Below, piece by piece: positions 1-6,518 of a DNA stretch of 9,611 bases. The notes under the pieces were generated by a model that was given only the letters and a program-made list of their open reading frames with translations, searched no databases and was not told the origin of the DNA. Positions within the stretch are counted from its first letter, which is position 1. The number at the start of each line of letters is the position of its first letter. Location of the stretch: contig JANWHJ010000033.1 of the NCBI GenBank assembly GCA_025450475.1, positions 1 to 9,611 of the forward strand, read 5' to 3'. The position numbers were made by a program, and so were the translations under genes. The stretch comes from Nitrososphaera sp. (lineage in GTDB: Archaea; Thermoproteota; Nitrososphaeria; Nitrososphaerales; Nitrososphaeraceae).

Positions 1-166
1 CAGCGTCCATCCTATAGCCGCTGAAAATTTCCTCGTACATGTCGGCTATTCTAGATGGAGTGCCTAGAAGCCCTTCCCTGTCGGGATTCTCGCCGAGTTC
101 CATCAAAAGCTGTCTTACCAGCTTGGCAACCCTCTTGTTGTTAATGGTCGTCTTGTCCGTTGACAT
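1..166 (-). CDS. folE: GTP cyclohydrolase I (FolE type), N-terminal part, cut by window edge
   Basis: Partial gene: only the first 55 codons are present, reading from an ATG at 166 and leaving the window at position 1. The translated piece has the N-terminal helical pattern of type I GTP cyclohydrolase: LLMELGENPDREGLLGTP (residues about 20-37), then SRIADMYEEIFSGY, which matches the family signature LGEDPxREGLxxTPxRVAxMYxEIFxGY. The catalytic zinc-binding part lies outside the window. The enzyme converts GTP to dihydroneopterin triphosphate, the first step toward both pterins and 7-deazaguanines. It begins 10 nt after the queE stop and is probably co-transcribed with queC-queE, which points to preQ0/archaeosine supply. 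No Shine-Dalgarno sequence is visible. Many archaea use the unrelated MptA (FolE2) here; a FolE1-type enzyme fits Thaumarchaeota. The family call is firm; the pathway role is inferred from the neighbours. Confidence 0.88.
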   Translation of the reverse strand, partial: MSTDKTTINNKRVAKLVRQLLMELGENPDREGLLGTPSRIADMYEEIFSGYRMDA

Positions 167-176
167 GTTGTAGTTT

Positions 177-911
177 CTACCTGACTCCTATTGCCTTGTG
201 CAGCTGCGGCACGACTCTGACCTGATCGTAGACTGGATAAACAGCATCGTAAAAGCCAAAAAGGACATCCAAAGTTGGCTCATCAATCCTATAGCTAGGC
301 TGTATTATAAATCCTGCTATCTCACCCTGTTTTGCTACTCTGAACACCTCGTGTACTAGTTCTTTGAATTCCTTAAGGCTTGACGAATTTGTTACTACTA
401 CTTTGATGTAGGTTATTTTTCCGCTGCGGATCGCCAGTTTGAGGCAATCAAGCTCGCTAGCCAAAAGGCTGCCGTAGTACTTTTCGTCCACCACTTTAGA
501 GTCTTTTAGCTTGAACTCGACTTTGACGAGGTCGATATGGGAGAGGACCTTAGCAAACCTCTCGGTGTCATGGCAAGCCGACTCTAGGTAAGTCTTGATG
601 CCTTTTTGCTTGACGAATTTGGCCAGTTCTATCACTGCCTCGTGCTGGACCAGTGGTTCGCCGCCGGTGAAATTGACCTTGTATGTGTTGGGGTGAAGGC
701 TATTTGAGATGAGCTCTTTTGCCGCGTCGATCGAGTAATCAGAGCCACTATCCATGGGCAGCGCATAGGGCGTATCGCACCAATGGCAATTTAGCGGACA
801 TCCTGCCAGTCTAACAAACATAGTCTTTGTACCAAACAGTATGCCCTCTCCCTCAATGCTTGTGAATATCTCGTTTAGCTTTACCCTTGCGCTTGCCGTT
901 TTCTGTCGCAT
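177..911 (-). CDS. queE: 7-carboxy-7-deazaguanine synthase, radical SAM enzyme QueE
   Basis: A 244-residue radical SAM protein. SIEGEG (residues 18-23) is the usual QueE opening. The 4Fe-4S/SAM motif is C38-x3-C42-x2-C45 (CPLNCHWC), followed by DTPYA, and FTGGEPL (81-87) is the SAM-contacting strand. The family rearranges 6-carboxy-tetrahydropterin into 7-carboxy-7-deazaguanine, the substrate of QueC. The length is normal for archaeal QueE. The start is the only ATG/GTG/TTG before the conserved KLNEIF segment, so the 59-nt overlap with the end of queC is forced. Downstream, folE follows after 10 nt. The queC-queE-folE order strongly supports a role in preQ0 synthesis for archaeosine. No queD is visible; it may lie beyond the left edge or elsewhere. 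Confidence 0.95.
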   Translation of the reverse strand: MRQKTASARVKLNEIFTSIEGEGILFGTKTMFVRLAGCPLNCHWCDTPYALPMDSGSDYSIDAAKELISNSLHPNTYKVNFTGGEPLVQHEAVIELAKFVKQKGIKTYLESACHDTERFAKVLSHIDLVKVEFKLKDSKVVDEKYYGSLLASELDCLKLAIRSGKITYIKVVVTNSSSLKEFKELVHEVFRVAKQGEIAGFIIQPSYRIDEPTLDVLFGFYDAVYPVYDQVRVVPQLHKAIGVR

Positions 912-1602
912 ACCTCGTCTTATCCTCTATATGTGCAGTTGTGAATGCCTTTTTCCTACTTATACACGATTCGCACTGCCCGCAGGGTAAGTAGCCTCCG
1001 CCAGCCTTTATGCCATCCGAGTAGCAGCTCCATGTCCGGAATATTTTGTCGCCTAGCATCCCGTAGCCGGCCTTGAGCAGGCGCGGCTTGTCAAGGCCTA
1101 TAACTGCGGGCGATAGGATTGTTATCTCATGCCTGAGACCTGCCACTATGCTGTCCGACTCGGCAATGTTGAGCGCTTCAGCTATCGCGCTGACAAAGGC
1201 TGGCCGACAGTCCGAGTAGTGAGGGATGTCGCCAGTGTGAGCCCCGTACGCTACCACTTTTGCGTTGATGCTCATCGCCCACGCCGTGGCTATTGTTATG
1301 AAAACGGCATTTCGGATCGGTACCACTAAGCTGGGCGAAAAGTCTTGCGTTAGCTCTTGCTTGATATCGGTCAGGGCGTTGGTCCTGCCGTAGAGTGTCT
1401 TCATGAAGCTGATGTCTATGATCTTGTGATCCTTTGCATTTAGCATCCTTGCGAAATATTTTGCGCGCTCTATTTCGCGCCTTGCTCGCTGGCCATAAGC
1501 AAACGTCATCATGTAGATATCATGATCGCTAGCAAGCATTGCGGCATAGCAGACTGAATCGAGCCCGCCACTTACGATGCAAACAGCCGCCGGCCTAGCC
1601 AA
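853..1602 (-). CDS. queC: 7-cyano-7-deazaguanine (preQ0) synthase QueC
   Basis: A 249-residue ATP-dependent PP-loop enzyme that turns 7-carboxy-7-deazaguanine into preQ0 using ammonia. The PP-loop SGGLDS is at residues 11-16, and VPIRNAVF (94-101) is a conserved family segment. The zinc-site cysteines are C193, C207, C210 and C213 (CGQCESC). The conserved fold ends near residue 231 (DKTRY). The last 18 residues are a lysine/arginine-rich tail encoded mostly within the overlap with queE. The start is a TTG at 1602: the in-frame upstream region reaches a TAG with no ATG or GTG, and the PP-loop begins only 10 residues in. The gene starts 23 nt after the cupin stop with no obvious Shine-Dalgarno, so it probably shares that gene's transcript. 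In archaea preQ0 is inserted at tRNA G15 and converted to archaeosine. Confidence 0.95.
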   Translation of the reverse strand: MARPAAVCIVSGGLDSVCYAAMLASDHDIYMMTFAYGQRARREIERAKYFARMLNAKDHKIIDISFMKTLYGRTNALTDIKQELTQDFSPSLVVPIRNAVFITIATAWAMSINAKVVAYGAHTGDIPHYSDCRPAFVSAIAEALNIAESDSIVAGLRHEITILSPAVIGLDKPRLLKAGYGMLGDKIFRTWSCYSDGIKAGGGYLPCGQCESCISRKKAFTTAHIEDKTRYATENGKRKGKAKRDIHKH

Positions 1603-1625
1603 TGGTAAGGGTTTGAAAGCGGCGC

Positions 1626-2106
1626 CTATTTTGCGTATCTACAAATCAACTTCTTGTGCTTCGGATACATTCTGGCAAGCTCGTGCCGCATGCCAACCTC
1701 CCAATCACGGTAGTCAAAACCCGGCGACACTGTGCAACCAAGCAGGCAGTACGATTTTCTGCTAACAAGCGCCGCGGCAAACCACGTGCCAGCCTTGATG
1801 ACGGCCTGCAGCGTCCCGCTCTTGCCTATCTTTATTTTGGACAATTTCCCCTCATGGTTTATCGCATAGAGTGTAATCGAGCCGCCTGCATAATAGTGCC
1901 AGATTTCGTCTGACCTGATCCGATGAAACGCTGAAAACTGTTCATCAATTAACATGTAATAGATCGCAGTTGAAATATTCCGCTGCCCGTCGTACCCTTT
2001 GATTTTTACTATCTTATCTGACCTGTAAGTCTGCTTGAAGTATCCCCCCTCGGGATGTTTTTCAAGCTCTAGTTTCTTTAACTAACTTTGCGGCCTGTTT
2101 ATGCAC
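1626..2106 (-). CDS. DUF985 (cupin_5) family protein, 5' reading frame interrupted
   Basis: Cupin_5/DUF985 small beta-barrel protein with no established reaction. The longest clean ORF starts at an ATG at 1955 (109 residues: FSAFHRIRSDEIWHYYAG, then CTVSPGFDYRDWEVG). The same frame continues upstream without a stop to 2081 and encodes the family's N-terminal part, KHPEGGYFKQTYRS then ISTAIYYM, so the 1955 start is too short. That frame has no ATG, GTG or TTG and meets a TAG at 2082-2084. A GTG at 2106 in the next frame reads HKQAAKLVK, and skipping one base (position 2076) joins it smoothly to KLELEKHPEGGYF. This gives about 159 residues, the usual family length. Either a one-base insertion (mutation or sequence error) or frameshifting explains this. 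A TATA-like box lies 26 nt upstream of the GTG, fitting a leaderless start. It heads the queC-queE-folE run, but a link to that pathway is unproven. Confidence 0.75.
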
Positions 2107-2126
2107 ATGCCGGTATCATGACTGCA

Positions 2127-2137
2127 TTTTATTAAAT
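2127..2137. promoter_or_regulatory. Bidirectional TATA-like box between the cupin and GTPase genes
   Basis: TTTTATTAAAT is AT-rich and near-symmetric, the only such element in the 64-nt divergent gap. Its centre is about 26 nt from the GTG at 2106 (minus strand), the spacing expected for a leaderless archaeal transcript. It is about 39 nt from the ATG at 2171 (plus strand), which would give a leader of roughly 12 nt. One box may serve both directions, or a second weak box was missed. Assigned by pattern and spacing only. Confidence 0.5.
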
Positions 2138-2170
2138 CTTGAAAGACATTAATTCGGGCTGGCTCAAAGC

Positions 2171-3382
2171 ATGCCTAGCTTGATTATCGGTTTGATCGGG
2201 AAAGCCAACGTCGGCAAGTCAACCTTTTTCAACGCCGCGACTGAGCTTGCCGTGCCTGCGGCCAATTACCCATTTACTACAATCGAGCCTAACGTTGGAG
2301 TCGCCTATGCGAGAGTAAGGTGCGTTTGCCGCGAGTTTGGCGTGCAAGACAACCCAGTGCACTCGATGTGCATCGACGCCAACAGGTTCATCCCCGTAAA
2401 ATTAGTCGACGTTGCCGGTCTAGTCCCAGGCGCCCATACCGGCAAGGGTCTTGGCAACAAGTTTCTCGACGACGCAAGGCAGGCAGATGTGCTCGTCCAC
2501 GTAGTAGACGCTTCTGGGACGACTGATAGTAATGGTCGGCCAGTTCCGGCAGGAACGGGCAACCCTATGTTTGACATAGAGTTCGTGGAAGAGGAATTTG
2601 ACCTGTGGCTTGCAGCTGTGGTCGGAAGGGATTGGAGCAAAAATGCAAGAGAAGCCGAAGGGCTCGGCCAAAAGTTGGAGCAGATGCTTGGAAAGAGGTT
2701 GTCAGGCCTTGCAATAAGCGAGCCTGTAATTGCAGGTGCTATCCACGCATCCGGCCTCGGGATGAAAAAGCCTGTCAGCTGGACGGAGGAAGACATACTT
2801 ACGTTTTGCAAGGTACTACGCCTAAAAGCCAAGCCGTTTGTGATAGCAGCCAACAAGGCGGACTTGCCCTCAGCAGAGGCTAACATCGAGAAGATGAAGG
2901 CGGCTGGCCTTGAAGTTGTCCCCTGCGCATCCGAGGCCGAGGCGCTCCTAAGAAAGGCTTCCAAAAAGGGTGTCCTCCACTATCTGCCCGGCGACAGCTC
3001 GTTTGATGTCAGGCCAAACGTGGCGCTGAACGCGCAGCAGCGAAAGGCGCTTGATATAGTCAAGACGCTCATGCAAAAATACGGTTCAACAGGCGTGCAG
3101 GAAGGTGTCAACATCGCTTGCTTCAAACTATTGCACATGGTCGCAGTCTACCCTGTTGAAGACGAGTTCAAGCTCGCGGACAAGAAGGGCAACGTGCTAC
3201 CTGACGTGCGATTATTGCCGGAAGGCTCTACCGCCAAAGACCTTGCGCAAACAGTTCATGCAGATCTTGCAAAAGGCTTCCTCTATGGTGTAGATGCAAG
3301 GACAAAGCAAAGAGTGGGCGCCGACCACAAGTTGAAAAGTGGCGATGTGATTAAAATAGTGTCTGCAACAAGCAGAGGATAG
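2171..3382 (+). CDS. YchF-related Obg-family GTPase with C-terminal TGS domain
   Basis: A 403-residue P-loop GTPase. G1 is GKANVGKS (residues 10-17), the switch I region is YPFTTIEPN (33-41), G3 is DVAGL (80-84) followed by VPGAHTGKGLGN, and G4 is NKAD (228-231). A helical insertion lies between G3 and G4. The C-terminal ~80 residues form a TGS-like domain ending LKSGDVIKIVSA. Bacterial and eukaryotic YchF/OLA1 have an altered G4 (NxxE) and prefer ATP; the canonical NKAD here predicts GTP binding, as in the archaeal branch. The family is ribosome-associated, with no precise cellular role settled. C51, C53 and C67 lie in a segment that, from memory, carries a fourth cysteine in many archaeal relatives; here that place appears to be D60. 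The gene ends 2 nt before kae1, so the two are probably co-transcribed. Confidence 0.9.
   Translation: MPSLIIGLIGKANVGKSTFFNAATELAVPAANYPFTTIEPNVGVAYARVRCVCREFGVQDNPVHSMCIDANRFIPVKLVDVAGLVPGAHTGKGLGNKFLDDARQADVLVHVVDASGTTDSNGRPVPAGTGNPMFDIEFVEEEFDLWLAAVVGRDWSKNAREAEGLGQKLEQMLGKRLSGLAISEPVIAGAIHASGLGMKKPVSWTEEDILTFCKVLRLKAKPFVIAANKADLPSAEANIEKMKAAGLEVVPCASEAEALLRKASKKGVLHYLPGDSSFDVRPNVALNAQQRKALDIVKTLMQKYGSTGVQEGVNIACFKLLHMVAVYPVEDEFKLADKKGNVLPDVRLLPEGSTAKDLAQTVHADLAKGFLYGVDARTKQRVGADHKLKSGDVIKIVSATSRG
3375..3379 (+). promoter_or_regulatory. Shine-Dalgarno-like site for kae1
   Basis: GAGGA lies inside the last codons of the GTPase gene, 5 nt before the kae1 ATG at 3385. It matches the purine-rich complement of archaeal 16S rRNA 3' ends. 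It supports the ATG at 3385 and translational coupling within an operon, in contrast with the leaderless-type starts elsewhere in the window. Confidence 0.55.
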
Positions 3383-3384
3383 CA

Positions 3385-4374
3385 ATGCTGTGTCTCGGGA
3401 TTGAAAGCACCGCGCACACGTTTGGATGCTCGATGGTCAACTCTAAGGGCAGCGTGCTCTCTGATGTCCGCGACATCTACAAAGCGCCTGAGGGAGAAGG
3501 GATACACCCGCGTGAAGCGTCACGCCACCATATGGAAATAAGCTCTATTGTCCTCCAGCAATCGCTACAATCCGCTGGCGTTTCCATGAAAGATGTGGAC
3601 ATAATAGGCTATTCGGCTGGGCCGGGGCTCGGGCCGTGTCTGCGCGTTGGAGCCGTCGTTGCCAGAACGGTCGCCGGGTTTTACAAGAAGCCACTTGTGC
3701 CGGTCAATCACGCCCTTGGGCATCTGGAGCTTGGAACAGTACTCACAGGAGCTTCCGATCCACTGGTATTGCTTGTATCGGGTGGCCATACTATGACACT
3801 GGCATTCTCTCACGGCAGATGGCGCGTCTTTGGCGAGACTCTAGACATCACTGTCGGACAGCTGCTCGACCAGTTTGGGAGAGCTCTTGGATTTGCGTCA
3901 CCGTGCGGAGGTAGAATCGAGCAGCTAGCAATTCAGTCGGCCGGCAAGTACCTACAACTTCCATACGTCATCAAGGGAAACGACGTTTCGTTTTCTGGCT
4001 TGCTGACAGCCGCAATAAAGCTTACAGAAAAGTTCTACACTCCCGACGTGTGCTATTCACTTCAAGAGACTGCTTTTGCAATGTTGGCAGAGGCAGTTGA
4101 GCGCGCACTTTCTTTTTCCGGCAAGAGAGAGATGATGATTGTAGGCGGCGTGGCAGCAAACAGGCGGCTCGCTAAAATTCTTGAAGCGTCGTGCAGCAGG
4201 CATGGCACAAAATTGTTCGTGTGTCCTTTGAAATTCGCCGGCGACAACGGCAGTCAGATTGCGTGGACCGCGCTACAGGAATACCAAGACTCAAAAACGC
4301 ATGTTAGAGTGGAAGATTCGTTCATCAAGCAGTCCTGGCGGCTCGACACCGTGGACGTCAGTTGGCGGCGATGA
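3385..4374 (+). CDS. kae1: KEOPS subunit Kae1, tRNA N6-threonylcarbamoyladenosine transferase
   Basis: A 329-residue ASKHA-fold protein of the TsaD/Kae1/Qri7 family. It transfers the threonylcarbamoyl group from TC-AMP to A37 of ANN-decoding tRNAs as the catalytic KEOPS subunit. The metal-binding residues are visible: H109-x3-H113 in VNHALGHLE and D287 in FAGDNGS. The nucleotide-binding segments are SGGHT (132-136) and GGVAANR (254-260). The archaeal-type end RLDTVDVSWRR is present, and no Bud32 kinase domain is fused to it, unlike in several euryarchaea. The length is typical. The ATG at 3385 has GAGGA upstream and follows the GTPase stop by 2 nt. The 3' end overlaps the antisense PH-like gene by 17 nt, and bud32 begins about 340 nt later on the same strand. 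Confidence 0.96.
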   Translation: MLCLGIESTAHTFGCSMVNSKGSVLSDVRDIYKAPEGEGIHPREASRHHMEISSIVLQQSLQSAGVSMKDVDIIGYSAGPGLGPCLRVGAVVARTVAGFYKKPLVPVNHALGHLELGTVLTGASDPLVLLVSGGHTMTLAFSHGRWRVFGETLDITVGQLLDQFGRALGFASPCGGRIEQLAIQSAGKYLQLPYVIKGNDVSFSGLLTAAIKLTEKFYTPDVCYSLQETAFAMLAEAVERALSFSGKREMMIVGGVAANRRLAKILEASCSRHGTKLFVCPLKFAGDNGSQIAWTALQEYQDSKTHVRVEDSFIKQSWRLDTVDVSWRR

Positions 4375-4678
4375 GCCTCTTGATCTCGCGCTCCCACTTG
4401 CCATTGCTGAAAACGCCAAACTTGTAGGTCTGGTCGCCGAATACGATGACCACCTTCTTCACAAGAAACCCTTCGGCTTTCACTGCTGTTATCTTGCTCA
4501 GCGGGATATCAAGCGCGACTTCGCCTTCCTTTTTCGAGAGGGTGGCCATCCTGCCCTGAGTCTTCTGGAACACCAGCCTATGGTCGGTCAGTACGAGTAT
4601 GCCACTTCTCAGCTTGTCCTCGGCGCAGTCTTCGTCAAGGATTACTTTTTCGCCGGGCGCCGGCGCGAAACTCACCAC
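4358..4678 (-). CDS. Small PH/GRAM-like domain protein of unknown role
   Basis: A 106-residue protein with no membrane segment or signal peptide. The pattern GEKVILDEDC (9-18), then GILVLTDHRLVF (26-37), IPLSKITAVKAEG (58-70), KKVVIVF (74-80), YKFGV and a closing helix (KWEREIKRLI) resembles the strand order and final helix of a PH/GRAM-like fold, where an LTxxRLxF strand is typical. No ligand or reaction can be read from it. It begins at GTG 4678 (a second GTG follows directly), with a TATA-like box about 27 nt upstream. It lies antisense between kae1 and bud32: its end overlaps kae1 by 17 nt and its start faces bud32 across 33 nt. The opposite-strand reading of this stretch has no family pattern, which supports this frame. 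Real gene: fairly sure. Fold: moderate. Confidence 0.75.
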   Translation of the reverse strand: MVSFAPAPGEKVILDEDCAEDKLRSGILVLTDHRLVFQKTQGRMATLSKKEGEVALDIPLSKITAVKAEGFLVKKVVIVFGDQTYKFGVFSNGKWEREIKRLIAAN

Positions 4679-4679
4679 G

Positions 4680-4686
4680 TTTTTAT
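4680..4686 (+). promoter_or_regulatory. TATA-like box for bud32
   Basis: TTTTTAT is centred about 29 nt before the TTG at 4712, consistent with a leaderless or near-leaderless bud32 transcript. It directly abuts the GTG start of the divergent PH-like gene. It implies that bud32 has its own promoter and does not depend on read-through from kae1. Assigned by pattern and spacing only. Confidence 0.45.
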
Positions 4687-4701
4687 CTCCATCCCAGAGG
4701 C

Positions 4702-4708
4702 TATATTA
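4702..4708 (-). promoter_or_regulatory. TATA-like box for the PH-like gene
   Basis: Read on the minus strand this is TAATATA, centred about 27 nt upstream of the GTG at 4678, the spacing of a leaderless archaeal start. It ends 4 nt before the bud32 TTG at 4712, so each of the two divergent genes carries its TATA-like box next to the other's start codon. Confidence 0.45.
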
Positions 4709-4711
4709 CTA

Positions 4712-5323
4712 TTGCACCCGACACTAGTGAAAAGGGGCGCCGAGGCAGACATTTACCTGACAGAGTGGGGCGGCAAGAAAGCAATCTCCAAGGTGCGCAC
4801 GCCCAAGCAGTACCGGCACCAAGCGCTCGACGCAACTATTAGGAAGCATAGGACCATGGCCGAAGCTAGCTTCATGTCGGCGGCAAAGTCTGCCGGCGTC
4901 ATGACACCGTTTGTGCATTTCGTCGATTTGGTCGATGCAGAAATAATAATGGAGTTTATTGAAGGCGATAGCGTCAGGGACGCGCTGACGCCAGAACTTT
5001 GCTATGAGATGGGCTGTTATGCCGCTATGCTCCACGCAAGCAACATCATCCATGGCGATCTCACTACATCGAATTTCATAAAGAACAAGAAACTTGTCTT
5101 ACTCGACTTTGGACTGTCGTACTACTCTGAGCGCACTGAGGATGTGGCAACCGACATCAGGCTCATAAAAGAAGTGTTTACCAGCGCGCACATTGCGGTC
5201 AGGAAGACGTTCCCGAACTTTGTTGAAGGATACGCAAGCATCGCGGGTAAGAAAAGGACGGATAAAATCTTGGAAAATGTAAAGGAAATAGAGCAGCGCG
5301 GCAGATATGCCAGGGTGACCTGA
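4712..5323 (+). CDS. bud32: KEOPS subunit Bud32, atypical small protein kinase/ATPase
   Basis: A 203-residue stand-alone Bud32. It has the glycine-poor nucleotide loop KRGAEADIYL (7-16), a KAISKVR strand with the expected ATP lysine region (23-29), MEFIEGDSV in the hinge (80-88), the catalytic loop HGDLTTSNF (114-122; D116, N121) and DFG (132-134), with a basic end (RGRYAR). In KEOPS, Bud32 binds Kae1 and its ATPase activity supports t6A formation; it also resembles the Rio/piD261 kinases. The open frame extends far upstream into kae1, but that part overlaps the PH-like gene and has no family pattern. I chose TTG 4712, which puts the start at the usual distance from the GAEAD loop and about 29 nt from a TATA-like box; GTG 4727 is an alternative. 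The stop is immediately followed by rdgB. Confidence 0.93.
   Translation: MHPTLVKRGAEADIYLTEWGGKKAISKVRTPKQYRHQALDATIRKHRTMAEASFMSAAKSAGVMTPFVHFVDLVDAEIIMEFIEGDSVRDALTPELCYEMGCYAAMLHASNIIHGDLTTSNFIKNKKLVLLDFGLSYYSERTEDVATDIRLIKEVFTSAHIAVRKTFPNFVEGYASIAGKKRTDKILENVKEIEQRGRYARVT
5314..5318 (+). promoter_or_regulatory. Shine-Dalgarno-like site for rdgB
   Basis: GGTGA, complementary to the archaeal 16S rRNA tail, sits inside the last bud32 codons, 5 nt before the TTG at 5324. Together with the zero-gap TGA-TTG junction it supports the TTG as the true rdgB start and translation coupled to bud32. Confidence 0.55.
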
Positions 5324-5872
5324 TTGCTGTTTGTTACCTTTGCGAGCACCAACGAGAACAAGAACCGCGAGGTGGAGAAAATACTCTCGTCTCACGGCAT
5401 TTCTGTTGACTTTGTGTGGACCAGTCCAGTAGAAATCCAGTCGGAGTCACTTGAAGAAATAGCAAGAGAAAAGGCGAAGAGCGCGTTCGCGCAGATTGGC
5501 AAGCCGGTAATTGTGGAAGACGACGGTTTGTTTGTGGACGCCTTGAAAGGCTTTCCTGGGCAGTACTCGTCCCACGCCTTCAAGACCATCGGAAACGCAG
5601 GTATCATTAAGCTGCTTGTAGGATCTGCCGACCGCAACGCTTCGTTCCGGTCTTTGATAGCGTTCTACGACGGCAAGCACCTGTCAATCTCAGAAGGCCG
5701 CGTTGACGGCAAGATATCTGACAATGTAACAGAGGGCGGGTGGGGCTACGACCCGATATTTGTCCCATCCGGCACAAGCCTCACATTTGCGCAGCTCAAG
5801 GAGAAAAAGAACGAGTACTCCCACCGCAAGAAAGCGCTAGACGACTTTGCCCGGTTGTACTCTAAGGAGTAA
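5324..5872 (+). CDS. rdgB: XTP/dITP diphosphatase, RdgB/Ham1 family
   Basis: A 182-residue enzyme hydrolysing dITP, ITP and XTP to monophosphates, which keeps deaminated purines out of DNA and RNA. All family blocks are visible: ASTNENKNREVEKIL near the N-terminus (residues 7-21), EDDGLFVDALKGFPG (65-79), GWGYDPIF (139-146), and KKNEYSHRKKAL (161-172) with the conserved SHR. The length is normal. It starts with TTG directly after the bud32 stop, preceded by GGTGA; no ATG or GTG lies nearby, and the first strand (LFVTFAST) needs this start. A Bud32-Ham1 pairing is a familiar archaeal arrangement. The 3' end overlaps lemA, which converges from the other strand, by 11 nt. Confidence 0.95.
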   Translation: MLFVTFASTNENKNREVEKILSSHGISVDFVWTSPVEIQSESLEEIAREKAKSAFAQIGKPVIVEDDGLFVDALKGFPGQYSSHAFKTIGNAGIIKLLVGSADRNASFRSLIAFYDGKHLSISEGRVDGKISDNVTEGGWGYDPIFVPSGTSLTFAQLKEKKNEYSHRKKALDDFARLYSKE

Positions 5873-6470
5873 GATCTACCTGTGGGACAGTCGTTTGCGC
5901 TTCAGGCGTCGCTTGATATGCAGGGTATTGATCTAGTCCCCACGGCTTTGCTCCCAGGAACCCGTTTTCGTTGAATGTGTTGTTAGGGAATGTCCGGAGG
6001 TTGGTGTTAAAGTCGCGCACGCCGTCGTTGTAGTACGTACGCGCTACTGCGATACGATTCTCGGTGCCTGCGAGCTCATCCATCAGGATCACAAGAGTCC
6101 GGTCCGTCTTGAGGTCAGGATAGTTCTCATAGGTAAGAATCAGCTTGCTGAGGGCTGTCTCTAGCTCGTTGCTCGTCTCCACCCTATCGTTAACTGTCTG
6201 AGCCCTCTGCCAGTCTGTTCTCAGCTTAGTGATGTTCTGCAACAGTTGCGATTCGAACTGCATGTATCCCCTGACCGACTCTATGAGGTTTGGGATCAAG
6301 TCATATCTGCGCTGCAGCTGTGCGTCAACGTCTGCGGCAAGTTTTATTACATTTTCATCCTTTGCCTGGGCGGCATTAAAGCCTGAGAAATACATGCTGT
6401 ACAAAATGCCGATGATGATTGCAATTATTGCGACCGCTGCAATTACAGCTATGACAACCTTGCTTACCAT
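5862..6470 (-). CDS. lemA: LemA family membrane-anchored protein
   Basis: A 202-residue LemA-family protein. One N-terminal membrane segment (about residues 4-27) is followed by a helical domain. RRYDLIPNLIESVRGY (54-69) and YPDLKT (117-122), then LAGTENRIAVARTYYNDGV (133-151) and FNTNLRTFP (154-162), are the diagnostic blocks. The biochemical function of LemA is not established; the family is widespread in bacteria, often next to TPM-domain proteins. Here it follows the TPM gene by 48 nt on the same strand, the same pairing. The tail after residue 165 is proline/glutamine-rich. The ATG at 6470 places the membrane helix at the very N-terminus, as expected. The stop overlaps the rdgB end by 11 nt. 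Confidence 0.93.
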   Translation of the reverse strand: MVSKVVIAVIAAVAIIAIIIGILYSMYFSGFNAAQAKDENVIKLAADVDAQLQRRYDLIPNLIESVRGYMQFESQLLQNITKLRTDWQRAQTVNDRVETSNELETALSKLILTYENYPDLKTDRTLVILMDELAGTENRIAVARTYYNDGVRDFNTNLRTFPNNTFNENGFLGAKPWGLDQYPAYQATPEAQTTVPQVDLTP

Positions 6471-6500
6471 TGAATTAGTGTAAAATGAATCGGTAGCCCC

Positions 6501-6510
6501 ATATTACTTT
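6501..6510 (-). promoter_or_regulatory. Possible TATA-like box for lemA
   Basis: Minus-strand reading AAAGTAATAT lies in the 48-nt gap after the TPM gene, about 35 nt upstream of the lemA ATG, which would allow a leader of under 10 nt. The gap is also short enough for co-transcription with the TPM gene, so this site is tentative. Confidence 0.25.
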
Positions 6511-6518
6511 AGTGGCAA

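Noticed and set aside
170..180. GTAG-TTT-CTAC inverted repeat at the queE stop / folE start
   Set aside because: Four-bp arms are within chance expectation and lie inside an operon junction; not convincing as a terminator or switch.
1656..1913. Plus-strand open frame opposite the cupin gene
   Set aside because: The opposite strand encodes a clear DUF985 protein; this frame has no recognisable pattern.
2305..2964. Long minus-strand open frame (219 codons) opposite the GTPase gene
   Set aside because: It is fully antisense to a gene with all GTPase motifs, is serine/alanine-rich and has no family pattern; it is a shadow frame.
4259..4711. Upstream extension of the bud32 open frame into kae1
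   Set aside because: It overlaps the kae1 end and the PH-like gene, carries no kinase-family pattern, and would give a Bud32 far longer than normal.
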